Origin: Typha latifolia
Lineage: Eukaryota; Streptophyta; Magnoliopsida; Poales; Typhaceae
Direction of reading: 5' to 3'
Length of the DNA stretch: 64,000 nt
Assembly: GCA_019914945.1 (NCBI GenBank)
Contig: CM034102.1
Coordinates: 12,017,501 to 12,081,500, forward strand
Within the stretch, counting starts at the first letter, position 1, and every line of letters begins with the position of its first letter. A model generated the notes under the pieces. That model searched no databases and was not told where the DNA came from. It worked only from the letters and a program-made list of their open reading frames with translations. The translations under genes were made by a program, and so were the position numbers. This document shows positions 1-10,663 of the stretch, one piece after another.

Positions 1-467
1 GCTGGAGTTGGTAAATAGTACTTATCATCTAATTGATCAATAACATTGCCAAAGCTCATGGAGGCGCATCGTATTTGGCAGAGTAGGGAAATGTCCTTAT
101 GAAGGAAATGATCTTTACATGGAAATGAAAGAATCTGGAGTGCTTAATGAAACCAATCTTGCAGAATCAAAAGTAGCACTAGGCGTATCATAATTCTAGT
201 CCTTACCCTTTCTTGCAAACTAGTTTAATTTTCATTTATAATGTTTTATTCCACCAGTTAGCTGCAATATCAAGATATTAATCAATTAGTTGGTTAAATA
301 CATTTTGCATCTCTATTGTCATTTATATTCAAATGCTGTAATCATCTTAGTTAATTCAAATTCTGTAGTAATCTCAAGTTTTTCAATTCATTGGTATCTT
401 TTTCTTAAGTTTCCGGTTACAGTACAAAATTTTGTGATACTTGACTGATTTAACAGGGTTATGACAG
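1..467. other. Intron or 5' flank of the RsmH-like gene
   Basis: No exon of the methyltransferase could be read here in any frame. The stretch ends in a 3' splice site (AG at 466-467) directly before coding sequence, so it is most simply the 3' part of an intron whose upstream exons lie outside the window. Confidence 0.5.
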
Positions 468-1748
468 GCAAGTCTGAAAGCAGAAGATATCTTGAATTCA
501 TGGCCTGAACTTGAAGTAGGTCGTATCTTACGTGAATATGGAGAGGAAAGCAACTGGCAATTCCTTCAGAAAAAAATAGTAAATGCTCGTGCAAGTGGTG
601 GGTTGCATTCTACTCGTGAATTAGTAGAGCTTGTTCGAAGAACATCTAGCAAGTCAGGAGGTGAGCAGTGAGCACTTGGTTTGTTACAATTAATTGGTAT
701 CAATTTTCCCACTCGGGGACTTTTACATTGCACTTGCTTTAGATCTTTGATGTACATGTGCCACAGAGATGAATATAAATCCATATGTCAAAATTCATCA
801 TTTTACTTTCATGGAGACCCTTATCATAACATTGGGATTAGAGAGTTGTTTGTGGTTGCATACTTGCATTAGCCTAATTTTCAGTCAGGTAGTGCTTCAT
901 GGATGCTGATGAGCTTGAAGATTTCAGCCAGGTCCCTTGTTGCACAACTTTCCTTTAGCCAGAAAGTTTGCACCGGTATATATGGGATTCACTTTTGATA
1001 CCATATCAATAGCCAGTTGTAAGATTTGCTCGTTTCTCTTCCTGGATATATCTTAATTTAATTTTATTCTGCAGTTGCCAATATTTGATGAGAGAATAGT
1101 TAGGTAATGTTCATGATAAACATTTGATTCCAGTCTTCTTTATCCATGAAAATATTAAGTGCCAAAGAACAGTCTGGACTTGATTTAGTGCAACTTATTT
1201 CACTTATGAAATTCTTTAAGTATAGAGGTACTTTATGCATTCAGTTGACATGAAATGCAATATAAATGGCTATCTCAACCTGAGGAATTCAGGTTATCAT
1301 GCCTGTGCCTTGATTAAGTATCTGATGGTTCACTTTACTTGCAGGAAGACAAGGTTGGATCAAGACTGCAACAAGGGTGTTTCAAGCACTTAGAATAGCA
1401 GTTAATGATGAACTCCAGATTCTTGAAGATGCTCTCTATGCTTGCTTTGATTGTCTATCCTCCGGTGGTCGTCTTGCCGTTATCTCTTTCCACAGTCTAG
1501 AGGACAGAATTGTGAAGCAAACATACCTTAACATCATTAAGAGGGGTGAAATAGATGTCGATGGTGAGAGGTGTGAAAGTAAGCAGCAGAATGAGACTGA
1601 CGGTGAAGGAGAAACGTGGGCTAAGAATAGAGTGCGAGGAAGCAGTGGTACTATTCTCACAAAAAGACCGATTACTCCTTCAGAGGAGGAAGAGAAGCTG
1701 AATCGCAGGTGTAGAAGCGCAAAGCTTAGAGTTCTCCAGAAGGCCTAA
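468..1748 (+). CDS. rsmH: RsmH/MraW-type 16S rRNA m4C methyltransferase, last two exons (partial)
   Basis: Exon 468-660 (ends GGAG|GTGAGC) and exon 1345-1748 (preceded by TTGCAG) join in frame (phase 1) to about 198 residues. The first exon reads [15 protein letters not shown] and then REYGEESNW. The second reads [38 protein letters not shown], and the C-terminal [11 protein letters not shown]...RSAKLRV. These are hallmark motifs of RsmH, the S-adenosylmethionine-dependent enzyme that N4-methylates C1402 of small-subunit rRNA. In plants the homologue acts on organellar 16S rRNA. The N-terminal half with the SAM-binding motif is upstream of the window. The join between the two exons is uninterrupted, so this end of the gene looks functional. 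The intron 661-1344 contains no recognisable coding sequence. Confidence 0.9.
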
Positions 1749-2520
1749 AGGCCATAAGAGGACCTTTCTTTATTTATAAAGGCCTAAAGGGCATCCGAGG
1801 TGTGCAAACCACCATTGCTAGATGGTTTAGAGGGACGTATCTGCAAAGGAAGACATCGGAGGTGTGCACGCCCCCATTGCTGATTCATTATATGCTTTCT
1901 TGCATGAGGCATCTTTTATGTAGGTTTTGACTGGAAATTGTCAATCTCCATATTCGGGCCTTCAATTGATATTATAATATGAAACTATATCTATTCCACA
2001 TGGATAAGGATATTTATTTATCAGTGACCCACACTTGTTTTTGGCTATAGTGTCTTTTTCTTCTCATGATAATAGCTGCATGCATATTGGTGTTTGAATG
2101 TGGTTTAGTTTTAGTTTGCAAACACAAATTTAAGATAAAATGGTTTGGGATAAGGTACTTAAATTCATTCTTTTCTCTTCCGTCTATAACTTTACATTTA
2201 TTAACACAATTTAATTATTATTTTTTATGTTTAAAAAATATTATATTATTTTAATCATTCTCATTCTCTCTCTCCTTTCTTCGTCCTTTCACTAAATCAG
2301 TTTACAACTAAATATTATATTTTCTTAAACTGATTTAAACTACTTCATTAAGTTTAAGTATAGACAGTAGCTAACCAGGTTTAATTAGGAGAACATTTAC
2401 CTTATTGGATACATAAACACACCACACGTACATTACATTTGTCATCGAATCACACTCATATACCATCATTAATTTTCAGGGCATGTAGACGAAAGCTAAT
2501 TTATCTAGCTAACTCGATCG
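1749..2520. other. 3' flank of the RsmH gene and start of the duplicated array
   Basis: Just after the stop codon two partly repeated segments share GAGGTGTGCA and CCATTGCT (about 1797 and 1858), probably within the 3' UTR. From about 2045 the sequence becomes paralogous to 33597-34070: both contain AATAGCTGCATGCA and later CTAACCAGGTTTAATTAGGA. This marks the left limit of the repeated array. No gene seen. Confidence 0.5.
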
Positions 2521-2586
2521 GAGGATTGTCTTTACGAGCAATTTGACGTGCAAGAGTGACTCCGTCAGGGCATGGGTGCCACATCA
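2521..2586 (-). pseudogene. C-terminal scrap of the hairpin-protein family (family 2)
   Basis: About 65 bp match the 3' end of the coding exon at 19209 (shared GAGGATTGTCTT, AATTTGACGTGCAAGAG, CATGGGTGCCACAT). The match stops where copia LTR-like sequence begins. The rest of the gene is missing, so this is a dead fragment. The region downstream of it (in gene direction) matches that of the pseudogene at 34076. Confidence 0.75.
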
Positions 2587-3290
2587 TAGCAAGCGTTCAA
2601 ATTTATAACGACATAAAAAAGGTTGTTCGAATACACCTTAACAACTGTTTGAATTTACAAAGGAGATTTTCAAGCATTCGAACATGGTCTTGCAATCATT
2701 CAAAGTTACAGAGATAGTTCTGTAGTAGTCAAATCGTTCGAACAGACATCTTTGCATTCAAACGGTATCAAGAATCTTCACAAAATATGCTACTCTATGA
2801 GATCTTTTTGTATATCTATTTAGACTTATCTTGAAGAAGTATATAAGGGTTAGTGTGCCCTAACCCTAAGTGCCATTGATGATTAATTTGAAGAGACTTT
2901 ATTGAAGAAAGAATGACTTCCTTCGATGGAGGTTCTCAACTTCATCGTTAATTAAAGATTTTTCGTTTTAAGAGTTACAAATATAGACATATAATATATC
3001 GATCTCAAAGGTCATTGAGATTAGAAACTTTTTAAAAGAAGCAGCAAATCATGGGATCGAGCAAGAGCAAGATTATTCAGATAGAGTTGTGAGTATTGAC
3101 AATAGTCTATAAATCAATCTTGTAACTACTAGTGGTTCGAATTTGGATTCATAATTTTTTATTTGATTTGGGGGCTTTCTACGTAAAAATCTTGGTGTTC
3201 GTCTTTACTTAATTTTATTTATTATTATAAATTATTGTTTACATTAAGCAATATTTTGGAAAATGCCTAGGTGTTAAAGTTTTTCTAAGT
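2587..3290 (+). mobile_element. Ty1/copia LTR-like fragment
   Basis: It matches 37764-37933 plus 42316-42840 closely, with the same order of motifs: TTCGAAC-rich U3, ATATAAGGGTTAGTGTGCCC as a promoter/leader, then GGGGGCTTTCTACGTAAAAA and TGCCTAGG near the end. The CTACGTAAAAATCTTGGTG stretch is typical of plant SIRE-like copia LTRs. Its left end is truncated into the family 2 scrap. This copy lacks the gypsy insertion present at 37934 and so serves as the empty site. Confidence 0.6.
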
Positions 3291-3540
3291 AAAATTAGCT
3301 TATTAGTTAGGTACTATGTGGGAATGTTGATAATATGTCACATGAGAATCACGTGGGTACTTTCCATGTGAGTAGCACCATATATTAGATGGTGAATATT
3401 CTATAGGGCGATTAGCAATAAGAACCAATATCATTTTCCTTTTGGAACCTCTATATGTTTTGATTATTCCTTACGGTTTCAACTATTCTAGATATAAAAT
3501 GACCAAAAGATCTTTATATTTATTTATAAGGACACAAAGG
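3291..3540. other. Unassigned AT-rich spacer
   Basis: No ORF, repeat copy or gene remnant recognised. Confidence 0.3.
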
Positions 3541-4960
3541 CATGATTACCTAACTGCAGCTTTGATTTTTGTCAATTTTTTATGTACCTTTTTCAAGTAA
3601 ATAAGATATCTCCTTTTGGAAAATGATAGTGAAGTATATAAATTGACAAAATACATTCTTTTTCTTTAAGCAATATAACAAATTCTAAATTTTTTCTTCT
3701 TCTTCTTCATTCTAGCAACAACTCTAATATTTCCTCTTCTCTTGCATTATTCTCTAATAAATTTTCTCCCTCACCTTTTAAATGAAAACCTCAATAGGTA
3801 ATACTTTCAGACCTCTACACTAGTATGCCACAATTATTTTCCATACAGAGGATGCTATAATATTAGATTAGCATTAGAAAGAATTTCACCATGCTAGATT
3901 TAAAGTTAGCATTATTAAGGATGAAAATATTTTGTTAATATTTAAAATCTACCTATATTAAAAATTTATCTATTTATTTGGAATTAAATATACAAGCATG
4001 GAGATAGACTAAGATAATATTTTGTTGATATGCTTTGAGATAATATTTTTTTTTATGTCGTTGATATATTTTTTTCATTAATTCTCAGATGAAAAGAAAC
4101 ATTTTTTTCAAAAATTTTGTAACATTTTCAGTAAGAGCACTATAAAATATTATTTATTTTTATCTCATATGGCAAGAAGGTTTTATCCAATCTCCAAGCA
4201 TTTAATGTATAGAGATATTCTCAAAAGTGGTGCAAGAGTAATAATGGTATTTAAAAATAATATTGGGTAAAACACAAAAATATTAACAAATTTATTATCA
4301 TAATGTATACTTATATAATAATAAATAGAAAATTATTTTTGTGCTTAAAGATTATTTTGGTAAGGGGCATATCACTTTACTATACCTAGTTTTTTTAGTC
4401 ATATTTTATAATATTATTTATTTGTTTATAGTGAGATATTATACTTATTATTTTGTAAAGATATTCGTTGCTTTGAAAAGTGTAGAGGGGTAAATTTGTA
4501 ACTATACTTCTTGTTCTTACTCATATTCCCTTATCACTGGTGGAAGTTGCAATCAAATTTTTTACATAAACTATTCACTTGGGCAGGTTTAAGCAAGTTT
4601 TGTTTTATAACAACTGCTTAGAAAATTATTCCTTTTTTTTTTTTAAAAAATCCTTTTCTCTTATGCTTCTCTCGTCTCATTTTTCTTAATTTATCTTTTA
4701 AAATTACAAATATTTCAAAAAAAATTATAACGACATACAGATTAAGTGACAAATATAATTCAAAGATTTATGTCAGATTTTAGCCAAACTTTAAAAGGAT
4801 AAAATATAATTTTCCCATTAGTAAACCATAAAAAGAGCCGATTTCACTTGTAATATAATCACAATGTAGGATGTTTATCTCTTATCATTTACATATATGA
4901 TGAGCACATTACCAAATCACGGTAGCTCATATATTTACCATCATTAACTTTAATAGCATT
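3541..4960. repeat. Block A, copy 1 (dispersed array segment)
   Basis: A 1.4-kb non-coding segment beginning CCTAACTGCAGCTTTGATTT. It is repeated at 14190-15036 plus 17934-18508, at 44566-45390 and at 58890-60303. Every copy stands on the 3' side of a family 2 gene or remnant, so it marks the left part of each array unit. I do not recognise it as a known element. Confidence 0.75.
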
Positions 4961-5455
4961 TATTCAGACAGGACAAATTGGTAATTATTTGACGATGATT
5001 GTTGGAGGGTGGTGAGAAAGATGGTGGCTAGAATTTAGAAATAGAATTAGGGTTCTAAGTTAGATCTACTCTTTGAAAAATAAATGGCTATAAATAATTT
5101 ACTTCTGCTCTTAGATTATATTACTCTTACTCCTATAATGGTCTAAGGCTAAAACATAATTATTTATTCTTCATTGGATATTTGGCTGATTAAACAAAAG
5201 AGCCCAACTCCTCTATAGATAAAGGTTGCCTACAATGAGTCATACTAAGAATAGTTCTAAAAGCTTAAACGATTCAAATTAGGATTGCCTTAAAGATTTA
5301 CTTGATTTAACTAGACTTGTCTTAAGGGCTTATTTAACTTAATTGGATTTATCTTATAGGCTTACATCATAATCAATTAATTAAAAGATAAATAGACTCA
5401 ATATCCTTATGATGTGATCCGACCTGATCGAGTTCGCATCAAAAACCTTACTATA
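4961..5455 (-). mobile_element. Truncated LTR-3 family LTR
   Basis: This corresponds to the right part of the complete LTR at 18509-19199: GGAGGGTGG near 5005, the 32-bp minisatellite (about 5275-5365) and the terminus GAGTTCGCATCA. The left end (TGTTAC...) is deleted. Confidence 0.6.
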
Positions 5456-5460
5456 TAAGG

Positions 5461-5524
5461 TTTTGGAGGATTGTCTTCATATGCAATTTGACGTGCAAGA
5501 GAAACCCCATCAAGCATGGGCGCC
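5461..5524 (-). pseudogene. Family 2 3' exon with large internal deletion
   Basis: It starts like the intact exon at 19209 (TTTTGGAGGATTGTCTTCAT, GACGTGCAAGAGAAACCCC) but after GCATGGGCGCCA jumps to sequence that lies beyond the exon in copy 2 (GTTATCTATCA, near 19720). About 450 bp of coding sequence are gone and the stop codon is altered. Together with the exon-1 remnant at 8371 it represents unit 1's dead family 2 gene. Confidence 0.8.
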
Positions 5525-5574
5525 AAGTTATCTATCAAGGCATATGGATATAGTGCAACAGATTTAAAACATAG

Positions 5575-6760
5575 AAGATATCAAAAGCAAAAGCCTTTGG
5601 CTATGATCTTATAGATAGTGATACATAGGTTGATTGACATATAGTCAGTGATGTCTGCGAGAACTTCCTTTTCTGGGATGAGCATGATTGTTGAATAGTT
5701 AAGGTAGCATCCATGATGCTCGTTGTGAAGGCTTGCACCGCAATGCATATAGAAGTCCTCAGTATAGGTCAGAGTTTTTGCAAGAAACATGCGTTTATGC
5801 CATCCGGACCTAAGGATCAGTCCGAACCCATGCTGTTGAAGACTATGCAGATCTCCTCCTCAATAGGAGTAGCGACAAGAGAGTTGTGATCTTGACAACA
5901 GATCCTAAGGACTGAAGTGCCTTAGAAGTTAGAACTAGTGAAGATGTGTTTGAAGTAAAATCAAGAACTCTTGAATCTATTCAGCTAAGAATGGGACTGG
6001 AGATCTAAAATCTCATCCACAACTGCCTTGTGCTTGACACGGGGATTCTTGCCTGCTGGTAAGACCAATCCTTAATGCCATGGGTGGGTAGTGAGTTCTG
6101 TGAGAGAAGGCTTGAGGATTATATGAGCTCTCCTAGGAGTCCTTATAGAATGGGATGAAGGATAACCCCCCAATTCTCCATGTGAAGGATAACCCCCCAA
6201 TTCTCCATGTGAAAATGCCTTCACCTACCCTACCAGCAGCATTGGTGCTAAAGAGGATGGGGTTGTGATAATTAGAAATAGTCGGGAGATGAATCACTTT
6301 GACCCTAGCGAATTGGTTGCACTAGGTGGAACTGGCTAGGCCCTTTTGAGGCGCTAGCTCCCAAATATGATGACTGGGCAAGCACTGGTTGGACTAGGTA
6401 TACACCGGAATAGTAAATCTAAGGTCAATTAGGCTCATAGGTTGATCCATGCTAAACGAGGTTCGAACGGGATGATAGGTCTTCAAAAAATATTTTGTGA
6501 AATCCATTTGGAGATCTTTTGGCCTTATCTTTAAGAGATACGTACATTATCTCTAAGAAAATCTATAAAGAATCTTTGAAAGAAATATTTATCTTATCTC
6601 TAAGAGAGTCTGTGAAAATGATCTATAAGAGATAATCATTTAGGAGCGTCCTAATCTAATAAGAATTCGACCTACCTTAATATTCTTAAAATAACAACTT
6701 CACCTCTGTTCCTATCTTTACCCAGCCCAATCGCTTCTATATCCACTCCGTTACTTTCCA
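5575..6760 (-). mobile_element. L1-type LINE remnant (reverse transcriptase)
   Basis: On the minus strand, frames broken by stops read GPDGINACFLQ, then STIMLIPEKEVLADITDY and INLCITIYKIIAKGF. This is the RT motif series of plant LINEs (PGPDG; ITLIPK; RPISLCN; YKIIAK). The catalytic part after this point is absent. A second copy of the same remnant lies at 46545-47710, so it predates the unit duplication. Units 2 and 4 keep only short edges of it (around 19785 and 61605). Confidence 0.75.
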
Positions 6761-7150
6761 TTGCGTCTCTTCCAATGTCCACAAGGACCTCATCCACGAC
6801 TTCCCTCAGAAGACCGTATGATCTTTCTATATTGAGCTATTGAACCAAGTTCAATAAATAGACCTTTCTTGAGCTTGAGAGGAGCAGACTCGAGCCAATC
6901 TTACCTAGCTCATTTTCAGCTCAAGCTAAAATTGAGCTCAGAAAAAATCCTAATGGAGTTGAGGAGAGTTGATCAGCTAGGCCCAGCTCACTCGAGGTCG
7001 CTCATTTACCTCAAATATGAGCCAGAAGTATTAAGAGCGTAAATAATCCAAAATCACCATTCTAGACATGTAAGCTTAAGCTTTTAAAGTAACATTGTTG
7101 AGATAACAACTAACAACCGGTAAACTCAAATTATCTACCTCATTTTTTTA

Positions 7151-7387
7151 ATGCATAGAGATGAAAATGAGGTGATCAACAAAATTATGCAAGACATTAA
7201 TCCTCAATCATATCACTCATTACCTTTAGCTTTTGTACATCTTCCAGCTCCTCAAACGCTCCTTTCAATCCCATCTCTACCTGGTAACTGGACAATTCGT
7301 GCACCATTCAAACATCATATTCATAATTTAATATTTGAAATCATGATGAGTATAGAACGTAATTCTAGCCTCTTAAACATTAAATAA
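7151..7387 (+). other. Conserved short ORF, copy 1 (78 codons, function unknown)
   Basis: Open frame containing PLAFVHLPAPQTLLSIPSLP and then GNWTIRAPF. It recurs at 20507, 48116 and 62336, always inside what is the intron of the family 2 gene, on the opposite strand. I recognise no family. Copy 4 carries an internal stop, so it may be a gene remnant or simply part of the duplicated intron. Confidence 0.35.
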
Positions 7388-7455
7388 TTCGTTTGATACG
7401 TGTGAATCACTGTACTATATTTGCAGAAAATATATTTTACCTCTTATATTTAGTT

Positions 7456-7812
7456 AATGGCCTGACTCATGTATATTTCTATAATTTTTTTAATCTCATA
7501 TTGAATATTTAGTAAACTATATTTTAATATATAAGTATGTTTTCATGAAAGATAACTAAAATGTCTTCATATAAGCCCATCAAACTCGGTCCAATAAGAT
7601 ATAATATTTTTTATATTTAACCCATTATGTTAGACCTAATATATCTAACCCAAACTTAATATCTAATAGGCTAGTAGACGATAACGAGCTAGAATATTCT
7701 AGCCCGACTTAGCCCAAGTGATTGATGGGTCTGACTGTGAAAAATATTTAAGCCCGATTGGCCCGAAAAGCCCAACTTGAATCCAGCCCGTCCCACCTAA
7801 TGATCATATCTA
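7456..7812 (-). mobile_element. 5'-truncated hAT-type MITE
   Basis: Reverse-oriented relative of the elements at 19896 and 61720. The right end reads TGATCATATCTA, matching the TAGACATGATCA terminus. Internal motifs such as GAATATTCTAGCCCGAC and TTTAGTAAACTATA are shared. The left terminus is missing. Confidence 0.6.
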
Positions 7813-8370
7813 AGCTCCATGATCTACTCAATGCTCTTGTTAGAATGATAAAAATAATTCTCATCGCCATAAAATTCCACTAAAACTTAAAGTTGTCCCA
7901 ACGTTTTTTTTCTTCTTTTTTTCATAAAGCGCTGTATTATTGCCTTGCCTTGTCGTTACGTTTTTGAAAATATGTGTTTTATTACCATAAATTTCTACGT
8001 ACCCTACCATTCAATTAAGGAAACAAAATATTAACAATAATAGGGGTAAAATTTTAAACTAATTTTTATGTAATTTTCTCAAGATAAATATATGATCATA
8101 CAAAAATTAATAGTCATAAGATTAAATAAAAACTGATTGCAATAATTTAAATAAAGACTTCAATCCACATAAAAATTTCCAACCTGTGATTAAATAGTTA
8201 AATGATTGCGTTGATGATCCCACTTGATAGATTGACCAAACCAACTACGTAACTTTCCCATGGACCCATTTAAGAAATAAATTTTAATATTTAATATTTA
8301 GACCCCACTTAAAAGGGTAAAGAGTTGAAAAAATGGTAAAGAGTTAAAAAAATAGGAAACAAATTAATTA

Positions 8371-8600
8371 CAGGCCTTAACTTTGTCATCCTGATACTTG
8401 CGTTTCACTTCAGAGCCAGCATCCTTCATAGTAAGATCTACTGCTCGCGAGGTACTTAGTGAGCTTGTTTTTGGACCCAAATTTGATGGAGTATATGGCA
8501 TCTTCTTCTGTGCGGTAAATAATAAGAGCAAGCTTGCGAAGTTGGCCATCGTTGAGAATAACAACTCATGGCTATTTATAAGCAGAGATAATATATGGTG
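8371..8600 (-). pseudogene. Family 2 exon 1 remnant
   Basis: It aligns with 22370-22580 (shared CAGAGCCAGCATCC, GACCCAAATTTGATGGAGTA, GGCATCTTCTTCTGTGCGG). The region after CAGCATCC has lost bases and shifted frame, and the start codon region reads CTCATGGC instead of CTATCCAT. The exon is also cut off before its C-terminal two thirds. Not functional. Confidence 0.8.
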
Positions 8601-8744
8601 GTGCATCAAGCCATGCATAGAAAAAAATTATCAATTCTCTCAACGAGTCGATGGACTTTATCAATGCCTTCACCTATCTATGGTGGTGTTTTATTTTATC
8701 TTAATTGATAAGGTCACTTAGGTTGGGTATGTGATGTCATGAAC

Positions 8745-9330
8745 TTTCAACAAATCATATCTTCAATCATAAATTCTATATTTTTTTTTGACTTTTGATA
8801 AAGTCATTCAAGTTTAGTGTGTTCACAAATGGATGTATGCATCAACACTAGTGTTTTTATTTTATTTTGATTGATAAAGTCGCTCGGGTTTAGTGTGTTT
8901 ACAAATGAATATCTGCATAAAAACCAATTTTTTTATTTTATCTTGACTAATAAGGTCATTCGGGTTTAGTGTGTTCACCAAAGATTGTCTGCATCAAAAT
9001 CAATATTTTTATTTTATCTTGACTGATAAGTCACTCGAGTTTAGTGTGCGTTCACAAATGAATGTCTACATAAACACTAGTGTTTTTTTTTCTCGATCAA
9101 TAAAATTGCTCGGGTATAGTGTGTTCACAAATAAATAAATAAATAAATAAATATATATATATATATATAAACACCACTATTATTATTTTGTCTTTATTTA
9201 TAAGGTCACATGCGTTTAATGCGTTCAAAAATGAATATCTATATAAATGCTAATATTTTTTATTTTATCTCGATTGATAAGATCGCTAAGGTTCAGCATG
9301 TTCATAAATAAATAAATAAATAAATAAATA
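8745..9330 (+). repeat. 75-bp minisatellite array (spacer, unit 1)
   Basis: Degenerate tandem copies each contain TTTAGTGTGTTCACAAATG, then CATCAACAC, TTTTTATTTTATCTTGATTG and ATAAGGTCGCT. The TTTAG motif falls at about 8813, 8889, 8964, 9039 and 9114, a period of 75-76 bp. Later units are spread by (AAAT)n and (AT)n runs at 9128-9170 and 9307-9350. The array separates the family 2 exon 1 from the JIP23 promoter. Confidence 0.85.
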
Positions 9331-9470
9331 ATATATATATAGAGAGAGAGAGGGGATGTAAATCAGTATATCTGGTGTTACAATATTTTCAACATATAAT
9401 ACTATTTATTAATTCTAGAGGTGGGTGGTCCTTTCCATCTAGTAATTGCAGCATGCGAATGAAGTCTACA

Positions 9471-9880
9471 AACTGTGTGGATAATCTTTTTATATAGTAG
9501 TTATAAAGTCCTTTCCATCCAGTCTTTTCCTCAATGTTAAATATTTTTTAAAAAAATAACTAAAATAAACTTAGTTTCCCACCTTTCTTCTCTCTTCCAC
9601 TCTCCATCTCGTCTTTCCGTCAATATTAAATATTTTTTGAAAAAAAAAACTAAAATACACTTAGTTTTCCACTTTTCTTCTCTCTTGCACTCTCCTCTCT
9701 TAGGGCAAAAACGTGATTACCAAGGATATTGTCATAGTCTTTCTAATATTCTATCAACTTACTTTTATACCTATTGGCTAAAATATATATCTCAAATTAT
9801 AAATAATTAAATTATAGAGTGTGAACTATAAATTCGTTAAAAAAAAGTATAAAATACAAATTTTCCTAATAGCTATTGTC
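9471..9880 (+). promoter_or_regulatory. Distal promoter of JIP23 copy 1 with an 89-bp tandem duplication
   Basis: The segment TCAATRTTAAATATTTTTT to CTCTCTTCCACTCTCC occurs twice (starts at 9531 and 9620) but once in the otherwise matching copy 3 region (about 50236). The block ends in a MITE-like terminus just upstream of the TATA box. Confidence 0.6.
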
Positions 9881-9904
9881 CGCTCTTTGAGTCTGGAAAT
9901 GTTC

Positions 9905-9913
9905 TATATATAG
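9905..9913 (+). promoter_or_regulatory. TATA box of JIP23 copy 1
   Basis: TATATATAG in the context GTTCTATATATAGATGTG is conserved at the same place before all three JIP23 genes. A GAG|GTATTG donor at 9961/9962 and the GCGTTTGTAG acceptor at 10644, 19 bp before the ATG, suggest a 5'-UTR intron of about 680 bp. Confidence 0.55.
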
Positions 9914-10663
9914 ATGTGTTAGCAAAGCCTGCTTGTGTGAAAAATTGAGAACTCTTGTGAGGTATTGTTCTATCTCCTTAGAGCAATATTTGCTACATAT
10001 CTCTTTCTATTTTCTCCTATCATATCTCTTTGATTTTATTTTTCACTTCTTTCTTTTTCCATTTGATCTCTTCCTGTTATATATAGTCTTCCACCTTTTC
10101 TTCTGCCATGTTATGTTTAATTATCCTACCGTTTATTATTAATTTTCATCGTATATAAAAGTTATATAGATATTATTATTTGCTTCTCCTTCTCTCTGCA
10201 ATGCCCCCTACGAGGGAATGTCATTTCTTGCAACGAAGTAATCCATATAACTTTTATAAACGCGCACTGTTTATGATGAGGTGCAATATCTATTAGCTTT
10301 TGTATGGCCTTTAGATTATTATATATGAGTGCTTCTTTCATCTAATAATTAGAAACATATATTGTTGTGTAATATAGGCATATATATATATATATATATA
10401 TTCTCTTACTAAAAGAAAATAGTAGCGCAGGACAAAAGAAAGTAATGACAAATTTGATAGTTATTTGTATTATGTTGTACGATGAAATCTGGAAATAGAA
10501 GAAGGAAAGAAGATCGGCAATACATTCGGGGCTAAATTATTCGGTTTCAAACAATTATGTAAAGTTATATAGTTGGTCAGCTTTAGCGATGTTACGTAAC
10601 AATAATAACTTATAATCAACACTCATATTTATTTGCGTTTGTAGGAATTGATCTATAGAATCG

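Noticed and set aside
8745..9330. Regularly spaced repeats that might suggest a CRISPR array
   Set aside because: Period and sequence are those of a degenerate 75-bp eukaryotic minisatellite without unique spacers, in a plant genome.
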